Notes under the pieces: generated by a model | What the model was told of the DNA's origin: nothing | The model's input: only the letters and a program-made list of their open reading frames with translations | Databases searched by the model: none | Made by a program: the position numbers and the translations under genes | DNA from: Sepioteuthis lessoniana | Taxonomy: Eukaryota; Mollusca; Cephalopoda; Myopsida; Loliginidae | DNA: 64,000 nucleotides | Reading direction: 5' to 3' | NCBI GenBank assembly: GCA_963585895.1 | Contig: CAUZXS010005825.1 | Coordinates: 124,001-188,000 of the forward strand | Shown: positions 36,045 to 47,722 of the stretch, piece after piece | Layout: each line of letters starts with the position of its first letter | Numbering within the stretch: position 1 is the first letter of the stretch

Positions 36045-36720
36045 GTCAATGTCAAAAACTGTTCTATTTCAAACAATTCAGTTTAGAATAAGCACACAGT
36101 TTAAATGTAAGTACAGTTTATGTAAATACTTCTATTTCAAACAATTCAGTTTAGGATAAGTACGCAGTTTAAATGTAAGTACAGTTTAATTGTGAAAAAC
36201 ATTACTAGTTATTCAGTTTAGTCAAGCAGTTCTAATTCAGCTAATTCAGGCTATAAGTACTGATTTCTTTTACACACAGTTAAATGTCAAAACAGTTCTA
36301 TATTATACAAATCAGTTTAGTGTAAGTACAGTTTCAATGTCAAAAAACAGTTCCATTTCAAATAATTCAGTTTAGCATAAATACGCAGTTTAAATGTAAG
36401 TAAAGTTCAATTGTCAAAAACATTTCTATTTCAAGCTACTCAGTTTAGTCAAACAATTAATTTTAGCATAAGTATGCAGTTTAGTTCTATTCAACCCATA
36501 GATAGGGCTCTATCAGGTGCTACCACACCGGGCCAGAGAGGACATGGGAGCAATAGCAATAAAGGGATGCTCCACATTCCCCAAAGCCCCAGCATTGCTG
36601 GAACTTCACCATCAGATTGTTTAGTGTCATATCCAGGACACTCATTGGGAGAGTCTTACCCCTCTGCAGAGGTGCAGTTGGTGTATTCTACAGCCCCAGC
36701 TGACTGGGCAATCCGGTGGG
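36045..36720 (-). mobile_element. Element C, tandem unit 2 (no tail)
   Basis: It repeats the short-unit array and body of unit 1 with a spacing of about 666 bp (compare TCAACCCATA at 35825 and 36491). The head reads CAGCCCCAGCTGACTGGGC. Because the tail occurs only at the far end of unit 1, this is a tandem duplication rather than two insertions. Confidence 0.85.
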
Positions 36721-36786
36721 CTTATTTTATTCTCAGTGAATGTATGATACCATATTGATAATGATTGAGAAAGTAGATTTTTATAG

Positions 36787-37047
36787 GGAGAGTCCCCATA
36801 GCATAATAGTAAAAGTGCTGGGCTGCAGCCTTGAAGAAAGTGAATTTCAAATTCCAGTAGCACTATTATGTTCACTTTAGGACAAATACCCTTGGAAAAA
36901 GTATAAATCCTTTTATCCTCCCCCAGCTATGGGTTAAATAATATCACTGCTGTTCATCTACAATGGTGGTTTTGGTATTAAATAACTCATGAAGATTGAT
37001 ATTGTATTAAACAAAGAAACCAAACCAAACCAAACCAAACCAAATCA
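36787..37047 (+). mobile_element. SINE-A copy, full length
   Basis: tRNA-like head AGAGTCCCCATAGCATAATA with box B GAATTTCAAATTCCAG. Body CCAGCTATGGGTTAAATA, then the shared tail with GAAGATTGATATTG, ending in (CCAAA)n. Sense orientation. Confidence 0.85.
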
Positions 37048-37687
37048 AAAATGTCTTATGCAGGTATTTATTTTTTTTATTTTTTTTTTTGCAAAGCCTG
37101 ATATCACCCAAATCTGTTATCTTTCTTACAATCCATATTTGAATCCCTGATTTGAAAAGTGGAAGGTCCACTGAGATAAAACTGTTCTATTAGAAATAAT
37201 AAAATCTTGGTTGTTTTTGATTTAGAAGAAAAGTTAACTTTTTATAAAAAACATTATGAGAGTACTCATTTATGAGTAATACTCAATATACTCTTTAGCA
37301 TCAACTTTGAAGAATTTTAAGAAATAATAATAATTGATTCTTTGAAATGGGTACAGTACCTAATCAGCTAATAATTGGATATCAAGTTCCTTATAAAAGA
37401 TGTTCTAAATAATTATTGGTTAGCATAATTTTAGGGCATTACATGACTGCCTCCAGTCAAAGATTTCAGTTGCATGTCACCCGGAACTTTACTTAGAATT
37501 GCATTGATTGAAAGAGTTTGAGATTTGAAATATAAAGCCAAAAAAAATTAAGAAAAGTTATAATAAAAAATCTGTATGAATAAAATAATTCATTTGTTTT
37601 TTGTTGGTTTTTTTTTGTTATTTTTTTCAGGGTTTCCTTCTGTTCCACTCCAAAGATTTGTGTGTGTATGCATGTGTATGTGTGTGT

Positions 37688-37962
37688 GTATTTACCAACC
37701 CACTTCACATGAACAGGATGTTATACAAGGTTAATTTTTTAAGCAAAGTTTAACAAATTTGAATTCAGAGTTTTCCTTCTCCTAGACTGATTGCCATACT
37801 AAGGTTAAAGAACCCAGTCTATCCTACTATTTACCCATAGCTGGTGGGAGAATAGTTGGATGCATACATTTCCTAAGAGAATCAGCACTATATAAAATGT
37901 AAACCACATTGTTTGGGATTTAAAGTCAGAGCATTGTATCCATTTCCTACAACAATAATCAG
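37688..37962 (-). mobile_element. SINE-B copy (antisense)
   Basis: Starts TATTTACCAACCCACTTC, contains TTGAATTCAGAGTTTTCC and TTACCCATAGCTGGTGG, and ends CATTTCCTACAACAATAATC. Confidence 0.85.
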
Positions 37963-38575
37963 TGTGTGTGTGTGTATTAATGGCAATCTTTTTCTAATAT
38001 AATGGATGAGAGGATAGTAGAGAAGAAGGAAGTTGCAGAATGATGGACAGGCAGCACTCTCATTGTCAGGAAGATAGTCCATTCTTTTATCAAGTCACAA
38101 GTCAGTCTGGATAGGAGAAACTGGTGAGGGTGAGTGGTGCTTCTGGGTATTGGCCTATAAACACAGTTATTTTCAGTCTTAAATATACAAAGTAATTCTT
38201 TTTTTATTTTAGAAAACGTTTAAACCTTTGATGCCAGGAAATACCATATTTGAAAAGTACATAAAAAGAAGTTATATTCTGTATCAATAATTTGAAATAA
38301 GGATTCATTTCCATATGACTTACTTGTTTGGTAGTTGTGGTGAACTTTATTAAAATGAATTTTTTTTATTTCTCTGTTATTCTCAACTGAAATTTTTCAC
38401 TGAAACTGTTCCATCTCTTTGTCTTAAAAACTGATAAATAAATAGAAAATTTAATTCAAGAATTCTAAATGAGCTAATATTTATTTCACTTGAATATATT
38501 TATTCTTAAACTGTTAAAATTTTTTATTTTTTTATTCTATTTCATTTGTATTTACCAATCAATTAGTGAATTTAG

Positions 38576-40035
38576 TACTTCTTGCAAATACACCTGCTCA
38601 AGCTAAATCTCAACTGCATAGCCTGGAGCAGGCAGTAAGAGGCATTGATCTTTACTTGAACTTGATGATACTATGTCCACATTAAATAACAAGCCTTTGA
38701 AATTAGTCAAGCTGTTCACATACATTGGTAGCCATATCTTATTTACTGAAAAAGATGTCAACATATGAATGGATCACATGGTTGGCTCACTCATGACAAC
38801 CAAATATAAAAATGCCTGCTGTGGAGTTCACTCAACCACTCAACATCTGACCTTCCCAAGGGGGGAGATCAAATCTCAGCCAAACCAGCTGTCTGCCCAC
38901 ATTGTGAATTTTAGATCCAAACCACTAGATTCAGTGTTAACACTGAAAGCTGAAATAACCAGACTGGCTGATCATTCAATAATAAAAAAAATAAAAATAA
39001 AAAGTTGAAATCTAGAGAATGAACAAACACGGGGTTGAATAATAAAATAATAATGTTTTTAGTCAAAAAAATAGTTAACAATAATTTCGAGGTTCCTTTC
39101 CCTGTAAACACAAGCAGAATTTCTCAAAATCTAGCACCTATCTTGCGGCGGTTAGGCTAAGTCCATGGTCAGTCTTTCTCATTTAGACTCACTCAGTATT
39201 CTCAGTGCATCACATTAATCTTATCTCAGCTTGTTAAAACAACAGAGATGTGAGAGGATCTGATAACCTCCGAGTCTGGTGCAAGGTCCTTTCAATAGGA
39301 GCCTCAAGTCAAGTATGCAAGGCCTCTCTCCACGCTCTCTCTGCAACTGTCAGTAAAAATCCAGTTTATATAATTGTTTATTCTGTTCCCAAGTGGGTGT
39401 GTATCATCAACGGTCTTTAATTAAATTTTCAACAATTAATTTCGTTCACTATTGCTTTCTGCTACCCCAGTAGTGAATCTCTGTGTCTGCTACTAAGAGG
39501 AGGGGATGGTTGCCTCCATACAAATTCTGGTGCAACTGCTACCATAGGGCTTCATCCCCCCTCCTCTCTCCCACAAGGGGACAGCCCTATTCTTCCCACA
39601 TGATTCATACTTCCAAAATTAGCACAAAATTTTCCATTTCTCCAAGGTTGATTTTTTCTCAGGCTTGTGGCTTGCACCTGGGCTGACCTCCTGTAACCTT
39701 TATTTTCCACTTATCCTCTGTTTTGACTAGTGATTTCTCCAACTCCAGCCCTCCCCTCTTTCTTTCCTTCTTAGTTAAAAAAATCAATTTCTACGCTTTT
39801 GTAATTTTTCTGCAAGCCAAAAATTTAACAATATTTGCATCACTCTTTAAAAAAAAAATAATGTACTACCACAATCTCTTAAAATCCATGCCAAATATTT
39901 TTTTCATTATTGAATTTAGTAAGCCAGACCCCGAACCCAATCTGCTCTGTTACAAACATACACATAGGAAAGGCATAAACTGCTATTGACAGGTTATCAA
40001 TCATATGAAAGTCTGATCATATGGAAATCTAACAT
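38576..40035 (+). mobile_element. RTE-like LINE fragment, split by a 1.19-kb insertion
   Basis: The left part (38576-38765) corresponds to LANTPDQAETLLHSLE through TEKDVN of the 20.9-kb LINE. The right part (39961-40035) continues with IGKA..AIDRLSII. Joining across the insertion restores the order seen in the undisturbed copy at 40300, so the intervening DNA is a clean insertion. Confidence 0.82.
38766..39954. mobile_element. LTR-like insertion (TG...CA, 6-bp target duplication), possibly a solo LTR
   Basis: A 1189-bp insertion starts TGAATGGATC, ends CTGTTACA, and is flanked by AACATA at 38760-38765 and 39955-39960. The empty site is visible in the related LINE copy near 40300. TG...CA ends and a 4-6-bp duplication are typical of LTR retrotransposon integration. 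No open frame with pol motifs is present, so a solo LTR or non-autonomous element is likely. Composition is pyrimidine-rich in the second half. Orientation is unknown. Confidence 0.75.
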
Positions 40036-40282
40036 TGGAATTCTGGTATTTATTTTGTCCTTTCATTGTGGAATTCTTAATACAAAAGGTACATCTTGTC
40101 AGTACAAAATTACAATATGTTTTGATTATGAGCATAACTTGCCCCTCCTCATATATGCTCTAGTCATCACTGATTGACCAATATCCTGCTACTATTAACA
40201 GACAAGTCTATGAATACTTGCTACAATTTGTAGACAGCTTGTACTCTTCAATTACAACCCTCCCCCAAGCACTCCAACACAT

Positions 40283-40794
40283 CTACTGAAAGAGATGTCA
40301 ACATACACATAGGAAAGGCATAGATGCTATTGACAGGTTATCAATCATATGGAAATCTGATCTCTCTGATAAAATAAAATGAGAATTTTTCCAAGCTGTA
40401 GCTGTGTCAGCACTACTTAATGGTTGCACCTCTTAGACTTAAATGAAACACTGAGAGAAAATGATTGGAACTACACAAGAATACTGTGGGCAGTTTTTAA
40501 CAAATTCTGAAACCAGAACCCTACAAAACAGCAGCTGTATAGTTACTAATCTACTAACACACAAGCCATCCAAGAAAAGGTATATCTAAAGAAGTAAGGA
40601 GGAATTCCTGAGTGACATTCTCCTATAGACTTCTATATATAGACACACAAGTGTTAGCCGATCAGCAAAAATTTACATTCTTCAGGTCTGTGCTGACAGT
40701 GGGTACCATCCAGAAGACTTACCAAGAGTGATCACTGATAGGAACAGATGGTGAGAAAGAGTCAAGAGAATCTGTGTTGTTGGCATGCTTTGAA

Positions 40795-40851
<57 letters not shown>
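40283..40851 (+). mobile_element. RTE-like LINE 3' end with expanded (GAT)n tail
   Basis: It overlaps in content with the fragment at 38576-40035 (TEKDVNIHIGKA and RLSIIWKSDL) and extends through NYTRILW, the C-terminal domain and ADSGYHPEDLPRV. It ends in (GAT)n of about 54 bp at 40798-40851. Multiple stops. Confidence 0.8.
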
Positions 40852-40926
40852 ATTTGTTCTTGGACTGTATAGATTTCTATTTTTCTATTTTATTTCAATT
40901 GTATTTACCAATCAGTTAGTGAATTA

Positions 40927-41006
<80 letters not shown>
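40927..41006. repeat. (AT)n microsatellite
   Basis: About 80 bp of uninterrupted AT. Confidence 0.97.
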
Positions 41007-41008
<2 letters not shown>

Positions 41009-42290
41009 GAGTTCCTTCATAAAAGCCTCATCCATCTGACAATTTGAAGACATTAAGAATAAAAATATGTTTGTAATCAATATTTTATAAACAAATATGG
41101 TTTGGTTATTTCAATGTTTATTTACATCTTCTGTAAAATGAATGAAGGTGACATAATCTGCCTCTTCATATGAAAAGATATCAAAACAAGAAAATTGGGA
41201 TGAATTAAAGCAAAACAATTTACTGAAAATTTATGATAAAAGCAACAAAGAAAACAATGTTAGGTTGAGTAATCTATAGAATAATTAAAAATATCTCATT
41301 TTTAATTTTCAGACAAGTTTTTTTAAATTTGATAAAAAATATTTATCAATTGTGATTTATTTATTCTCTCAGAAGTAAAATATTAAATTATACATTCTAT
41401 GAAAATATTGCAAAAAGCATTACAAAGGCCATTTAAGTCAAATGCTTCTATCAGACACACATTTATTCCTCATTTTTTCAAAAAAGAACTGACAGCATTA
41501 ATTTTTAACATTAGTTAAAAATAACTTTTAGCATTTCTTTTTTTTTTTAAGTTTTCAGTCTCTTCACCAAACACCATTAAAGGCATGAAATGATATCCCT
41601 TCCTAAATTAAAAAATAGCATCAAACAAAAACATGAAAGAAAAAAGTCATTACTGTCAGTTTCCTGTTTAAGATTTTATTTTTATTCTTATAAAAAAAAT
41701 TGATTATTATGCTTTCTTTCATTTTTTATCAACTTGTAATTATAATAAAACAAACAGAATTAATTGGAATAATGTTACAGTCAGTGGATGAAGGAAAGGT
41801 TAAAGAGAAAAGTACTTGAAAGATAAGAATAGATAAGAAATAGTAAAATTACAGGAGATACAACAATGATAGCCATCAGCTTGGAATTTTGTACTGGATG
41901 AACAGCCAGGAGAATGTTTTATAGTAATTTACTATGCTTTTTGCTTAGATGTGGCACAAGGCCATATGAATGGGGCACTCAGTGAGACTCAGAGACAAAA
42001 AATACTATTTTCATTTATATTTTGAGGAAGATATCAATAAATATCAAAATATAAAGAAAATGAATTTCAGTATTGATTACCTGTAATTTTGTTTCATGAA
42101 GTTACCTTAATCCTTAACACACACACACACACACACACGCGCGCATGAACTTTTCGTTGAATCATTTAGAGCAAATCATGAGAAGAGGCAGCCTGGAAAC
42201 AGTTTGGAGTTGCCAGGGAAACAGATCTGATGTTGCAAAACCCAAAATCTATAATAATACTGGTGTGACATCACTGATGATCTTCTTTAG
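41007..42290. other. Non-coding AT-rich stretch
   Basis: No gene or element recognised. (AC)n is at 42118-42138. Confidence 0.5.
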
Positions 42291-42299
42291 TGCATTTTG

Positions 42300-42625
42300 A
42301 TGATGTTTTATAAGCAGTGATTCAATTTTTGATGGATGAGAAGTGCAAACCAAGTGAAATTTACAGAAGAATGCATGATGTATATGGAGAAGCATGTTTT
42401 AGTCAAAAAAATATTTACAATTAAGTTAAATATGTTTGCCACTACAAGCCTGAGTCAAAAAGACAGTCTGTGGAGTGAAAAAACCCTGACTCTCCAGTAA
42501 AGAAAACATTCCAGGCACAGCAGTCTGTAAAAAAGGTCATGTTGACAGTGTTCTGGGACATGAAAGGACTCATGACTTGATTTCCTTAAAAAAGGTGCAG
42601 CTGTAAACAAGGCTTCCTATTGCTA
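42300..42625 (+). pseudogene. Mariner transposase remnant with internal deletion (copy 1)
   Basis: One frame with two stops reads IQFLMDEKCKPSEIYRRM and VYGEACFSQKNIY (N-terminal helix-turn-helix side). It then jumps to YKPESKRQSVEW and VMLTVFWDMKG, the region of the second catalytic Asp. The stretch with the first catalytic Asp is missing. The same join occurs at 60.5 kb on the other strand. The C-terminal third is lost after GLMT. Confidence 0.75.
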
Positions 42626-42668
42626 ACTCCTAAGGCAAAAATTCACCTTATTTATGGAATATATCAGT

Positions 42669-42906
42669 TTTGTTTGGCTTCTTTGTTTAATGGTATATCA
42701 GCTTTCATGCATTATTTAATGATAAAGCTGTCTTTGTAAAAGAAGAGTAGTGGTGGTATTTAACCCATAGCTGGGGTATAAGGGAGTTCATGCTTTTCCC
42801 AAGAGTATTAGTTTGAAAGTAAGCATAATAGTGCAACTGGAGTTTGAACTTGTTCATTTTGATGTCAAAGTCCAGCATGTTAGACACTATGCCACTGAGA
42901 CTCCCC
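42669..42906 (-). mobile_element. SINE-A copy, full length (antisense)
   Basis: Tail TTTGTTTAATGGTATATCAG, body AACCCATAGCTGGGG, antisense box B GGAGTTTGAACTTG and box A side ACACTATGCCACTGAGACTC. It is a continuous reference for the SINE-A split at 20.5/22.8 kb. Confidence 0.85.
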
Positions 42907-43379
42907 TGATATATATAAATTCTGAACCGCATTAACAAAAATAAAACAAACTCTACAGCATATCAACTATACACACACTGAGACACATATACAAACAAAC
43001 ACACACACCAACACAAAATAAAACAACAAAAAGCTTTATAACATCAAATATCAAAGACGAATTAGGGAAATAAATAAATTAATTAGCACCTACAAAGGAG
43101 AACACTCTGAGAAAGAGAAAAAGAGGAAAATAGAAAAAGAAGAGAAAGAAAGAACTAACCTCTGCAAAGAATCTATCAGGAAATTAAAAGAAACAATCAG
43201 CCTATCGAAACAGTAGCCTCTATAAACTTAATACCACACCTGAAAAAACATTAAATGTTCTCTGAAGAAAGCAAGCAACATGTTGGAAACATATGTAAGA
43301 ACTAAATATATAAATTTTAAAAAGATATAAATCTCTTTGTAGACCTATTAATTTTGGAATATTTACTTTTTTCTATTTA

Positions 43380-43487
43380 GACCAACAAAAAAGAAAAAAA
43401 AAATATATATATATATTCATTTTGTATATATGTAATATATACAAAAAAAAAATTATGTATATATATATATTCATTTTGTATATATAA

Positions 43488-43540
<53 letters not shown>

Positions 43541-43543
43541 TTT

Positions 43544-43600
<57 letters not shown>

Positions 43601-43632
43601 TCACACACAAACACACACACACACACACACAA
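43380..43632. repeat. Compound (AT)n microsatellite with repeated TTCATTTTGTATAT units
   Basis: Three to four blocks of (AT)n are separated by TTCATTTTGTATATAT and followed by (AC)n. The open frame across it is an artefact of the repeat. Confidence 0.95.
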
Positions 43633-43870
43633 TTTTGTTGGTAATCACAAACAATACTTTAAAAAACTAATATCCTAAGTACAGAGCAATATAATTATTA
43701 TTATTAAAAACAAGTTAAAAGAGTTAACTTAAAAACCTACTTGATATTACTTTAAGTCCCATGCAATTGTTACTTGTAACTTAAAATAATATCAAATAGT
43801 TTTTAGTAAATGCTTTTAACTTCTTTTTAATTTGTTTTTCATGATATACATATCTATCTATCTATATACC

Positions 43871-44740
43871 ATCATCATCATCATCATCAAGTCATGCTGA
43901 TAACACAGATTTCTTTGACTCTCTCTCAACACCCATCCCTATCATCCATTGCTCTTGGCAGGTCCTCCAGATAGCATCCCTTGTCTGCACATAGATGAAG
44001 AATGTAAATCTTTGTTATTCTGTCAACACTAGTGTGTCCATATGAGAGAACCCACTGGAAAACTTTGCTGATTAGTTTGTCTTATTTCTCTAGCAGTGCC
44101 CAGCATGCCTTGATCATCTAACTTAGATGCTTGGTGCCTGTGATGTAATGGTTATCATCATAGGAAAGGAACACAGCAACCTGAGTTCAAATCCTGGATG
44201 AGGCTGATTGCATTTCACATAGCACTCCAGCTATGGATAAACAGTAGGGCAGACTGGATTCTTCAGGTTATGACAACCAGTCTAGGAAAAAGAAAACTCT
44301 GAATTTAAACCTATTAAACTCCACTTAAAAATTGACCTCGTATTACATCCTGCCCATGTGGAGGGGTTGGTAAATACATACTTGGATGCTTTGTGAGATG
44401 GAAGGCAAGTGGCCATACAGCTACTGTTTTGTGGAGTGCTGCTTCCAGGATTTGCTCAAAACAGAACGCAGCATCCTTTTGTAGTTCTTATCTATCATTT
44501 TCTCTAAGTATTTCAGTAAATTCCAGGTAGTGCAGCCATACAATAGTACAGACACAGCTATAGCTTGGAAGATTTCCCATTTTATTCTATCAGTGAGATC
44601 AGATTTCCATATGTTTGTTAACCTGTCAATAGCAGCTTATACCTGAACTATTGACACTGCTTTCAGTACATGAGATATTGCAACCAAGTTATTCGAAATG
44701 ATCTACTAATTTCAGAGGCTTGTCACACAAATTTATCATG
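43871..44740 (-). mobile_element. RTE-like LINE 3' end (antisense), interrupted by SINE-B
   Basis: Antisense (CAT)n tail at 43870-43888, followed by the C-terminal domain (TCTCTCAACACCC, GCTCTTGGCAGGTCC) to 44120. A SINE-B follows, and the LINE resumes at 44392 (GTGAGATGGAAGG) through the NYTRML region to about 44740. Many stops. Confidence 0.8.
44133..44379 (+). mobile_element. SINE-B copy with 12-bp target-site duplication
   Basis: Head GGTGCCTGTGATGTAATGG, box B GAGTTCAAATCCTGG, 3' end GGGGTTGGTAAATACAT. Flanks are ACTTAGATGCTT (44121-44132) and ACTTGGATGCTT (44380-44391), with one mismatch. Inserted into an antisense LINE. Confidence 0.9.
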
Positions 44741-45384
44741 ATGAATTCACTGTGATGAATTTACCAGACACTGTGTTTATATGGAACTAGTCAACTGATT
44801 TGAGAAAAAAAAAGAAGATATTTTTTCTTTTTTTTAAAGATATTTTTTAAATGTCACTTTTAATGTAAAATCAATTACAGACACCAAACATTTGATTATT
44901 GTATCAGTAACATCAAATTAACAATGATTATGTTGGGACAAGTAGTATTGTTTGAGTTATTTCCCTTGTAACACTCTATATGTTTTCTGAAAGTGTGTCT
45001 TTTACTGCCCTGGATAGAACTGATCGTTTTCACATTTAAATAAGTCAAGAAGATTATTGCTTGAGTAGTTAGTTCACTCCCTTCTAAAAAGAAAATTTTC
45101 AGAAATACCAAAGAATGGGAAACTTCTTAGAATTTCCTTTTCCTTGTTTTGATATCCTAATATGTGGTGTACTATGTGATACATAAACAAAACTGCAATC
45201 TATATAGTACCAAAAGTAATCATGTTAGAGAAGTTTCTTTAGCAAGAATAAAGTCTTTGGTTAATTATGACATATGTAATGTAGCGGTTGCAAAGTTGTG
45301 CAGTTATATACAAAAGGTAAGCTTCAGTATCGATACATGGAAATTTGAATGTAATATTAGGATAGGAGATCATACATAGAAGAG

Positions 45385-45795
45385 TGACAAAATAAAAAAT
45401 GTAAAAGATTACAGTTATAAAGAGAGATTAGAGAAATGAGAGTTAACTACTTTACAAGAAAGAAGAATGAGATGTGATCTGATTGAAACTTTCAAAATAA
45501 TTAATGCAATTTCTAATCATGGTGGACATTTTTCAAAATTTCTCCTCAAACTTGAAATTCTCTGTCAAAACAGATATCAAAAACTAAGTCTACAAACCAG
45601 TTGAATCTTTTGGCTTCTAGAGTAGTATATTTTTGGAACAAATTGTTTCATTAGATTAAAAACAACAAAAGTATTAAAATTTTTTAGATTAAATTGGATA
45701 TTTCAGAAAAAATGGTAGGAGAATATTGTATGGTAAATTCATCATTGATTTGCCGAGTATCCTGTCATTGATTTTATGCTAAACAGGACATTTTA
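45385..45795 (+). pseudogene. 3' end of a CR1/L2-like LINE ORF2
   Basis: The translation shows YKERLEK, then LTTLQERRMRCDLIETFKII, and further on a VIYFWN-like and FRLN/KLDIF-like segment. This is the usual end of the RT ORF in CR1, L2 and related LINEs. One stop follows RLEK, others follow later, and the frame changes. Clade is inferred from the C-terminal pattern only. Confidence 0.65.
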
Positions 45796-45990
45796 AAAAA
45801 AATCTTCTCTCCTTTAATCAAATCATTAAACTAGTTCAATATTAACACAACATAAAAAATATATAATGTATGGTCAAGCAAAAGGGAAAATTTGAATAAT
45901 TAACAGAAAAATGTGTTTGAAGTAATGATTTTAAGAAATTGAAATCAATGGAGGAATTTTTATCAATGAGATACATTGATATTAATCATT

Positions 45991-46136
45991 TTGGTCGCAC
46001 TTATGGTGTAATGTTTATTGTCATAGAAAATTACACAGTAACCAGAGTTCAAATACTAGATGAGGCATTTCCCATAATGAAAGGAATGCATCCAACTATT
46101 CTCCTTCCAGTTATGGACAAAGAGAAGTGCAGACCT
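45991..46136 (+). mobile_element. SINE-B fragment (head half)
   Basis: Box A region CTTATGGTGTAATGTTTATT and box B GAGTTCAAATACTAG. It stops in the body at GTTATGGACAAAGAG and meets an antisense SINE-D. Confidence 0.75.
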
Positions 46137-46167
46137 CTATCTATATACATATATATTGTAAAGGGCT

Positions 46168-46402
46168 GACAAGAGTCAAGGTTGACCCAAAGGCTCACTT
46201 TTCAATAACTACTACACTGAGGTGTGGGAGAGAGTGCTATTCCTTTCCTTGGATTGCTCCACTTAGCCTTGATCCATATCCTATAATGATAAATGTTAAG
46301 CAAGGAGACACCAAGTACTAGTCTTTGGTATGACTCGACCTAGGATTGAATCTCAGCCTCCCAAACCATTGGCTATCTTTCTATCCATGATGCCAATGGA
46401 CT
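46168..46402 (-). mobile_element. SINE-D copy (antisense)
   Basis: Contains ACTACACTGAGGTGTGGG, GACTCGACCTAGGATTGAA (antisense box B) and GATGCCAATGG (antisense box A side). Confidence 0.8.
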
Positions 46403-46404
46403 GG

Positions 46405-46436
<32 letters not shown>

Positions 46437-46507
46437 CGAGGATCATTAAATAAGTTTCCAGACTTTTTTCATATGGGCACTTTTATTGATAGTACACACA
46501 TAAAATT

Positions 46508-47110
46508 CTACTCCCCTTTGAAGTAATCTCCTCCGGCTGCAATGCACTTGTTGTACAGTTCCAACAACTTCTGGAAGGCCCCATGGAAGTCCTCTTGTGT
46601 GAGCATGTCAATGACCTTCATCACAGCCTCTTTTATCTCCTCAATTGTCTCATAATGACAGCCTCTGAGCTTAGGGAATAACCAAAAGTCACAGGAAGTA
46701 AGGTCTGGACTATAGGGAGGCTGAGGAACTGTCTTGATGCCCAACTTGATCAAATAGTCTGTGACAAGGAGTTGTGGACTGGTGCATTGTCCTGGTGGAA
46801 ATGCCACTGAGCTGATTTGAAGAATGCTGGTCTCTTCCGACAGAATCTCTTCCTGAACTCCCTTAAAACCTCAACATAGTAACCCTAACCCTAAACCTAA
46901 CCCTTTGGCAAATCAACTCTAGTGTATTGACTTCCTTACTCTTCCCACACCTCTTATCATCCCTCACAGACCCCTGCCTTCCTTGAATCTCTTATGCCAC
47001 TCCAAAACTGATGCTCAATTCATGCAAGATGGTCGAAAAGCAGTCTGAAGCATTCCATACGTTTCTATGGCATTTTTTCTAAGTTTAAAACAGAATTTTA
47101 TTGCATATCA
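46508..47110 (-). pseudogene. Mariner transposase (D,D34D type), deleted and frameshifted
   Basis: On the minus strand the N-terminal DNA-binding part (CFKLRKNAIETYGMLQTAF, then EWHKRFKEG at about 47020) is followed by LICQRV at the deletion scar. Then come VEVLREFRKRFCRKRPAF and the second catalytic Asp motif, WHFHQDNAPVHNS (about 46805). A one-base frame change after HNSL leads into the 99-codon frame with PPYSPDLTSCDFWLFPKL, whose last Asp is the third catalytic residue. Once the frame change is allowed for, 34 residues lie between the two Asp, as in true mariners. The first catalytic Asp region (TGDE-type) is deleted. Confidence 0.88.
46879..46904. repeat. Short interstitial telomere-like tract, (CCCTAA)n
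   Basis: GTAACCCTAACCCTAAACC followed by TAACCCTTT gives about four CCCTAA units with one variant. It lies exactly where the mariner transposase loses its middle part. Confidence 0.85.
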
Positions 47111-47339
47111 TTCTTCTAAAGTGTCCTCACATCCAGATTGCATTTTTGAAATTCACCAGCTGTGACAATCAGGCTTTAATAGGGTGTATTCCAATTGCTG
47201 CTGTAGCTGTTCATTTGAACCTGAAATAAAAAGTGGTCAGTCATCTTTTAAGATGTCTAGCAATAACATACTGAATTTTCAAGAGTCTACGACAATTTTA
47301 AATGCCTGTACAAAAAAATCCGGAAACTTATTGAATGCA

Positions 47340-47340
47340 C

Positions 47341-47380
<40 letters not shown>

Positions 47381-47381
47381 A
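47340..47381. repeat. Compound (AC)n(AT)n microsatellite
   Basis: Begins at the end of the mariner right terminal repeat, apparently replacing its last bases. Confidence 0.9.
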
Positions 47382-47471
47382 TTTGGAGAAGTAGTTATTT
47401 AATCTAAAGTTTTGCTCATTTATAAGTCAAATGTTATATTATATGCATAAATTATCCACAAAAATTTAAGG

Positions 47472-47722
47472 AAGCCTTCATGCTACAATGACTGAAGTGC
47501 TGGATGGCATCTTCAAAGTAAATAAGTTCAAACTCTACCCATGCTATTACGTCCACTTTCAGTCTAATACTCTGGAGAAAGGTATGAACCACCTTATCCC
47601 TTGAGCTATGGGTTAAATAGTATCATTGCTGTTCTTCTACAAGAATGGCTTTGGTATTAAATAACTCATGAAGATTGATATTCCATTAACCAAACCAAAA
47701 TCAAACCAACCAACCAACCATC
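47472..47722 (+). mobile_element. SINE-A copy
   Basis: Diverged head with box B AAGTTCAAACTCTACCC, body GAGCTATGGGTTAAATAG, tail GAAGATTGATATTCCATT, and an AACC/CAAC-rich 3' end. Confidence 0.82.

Larger units (their letters stand above)
46437..47341 (-). mobile_element. Mariner element, internally deleted, with terminal inverted repeats
   Basis: The left end is TACGAGGATCATTAAATAAG, followed by TTTCCAGAC. The right end, near 47318-47341, is its inverted partner CCGGAAACTTATTGAATG, whose outermost bases merge into (AC)n. Length is about 905 bp, against about 1.3 kb for a complete mariner. Both the N-terminal and C-terminal coding parts are present, but the middle is missing at 46879-46904, where a telomere-like tract sits. 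Confidence 0.88.

Noticed and set aside
43377..43628. Minus-strand Tyr-Ile-rich frame of 83 codons.
   Set aside because: Direct translation of (AT)n blocks.
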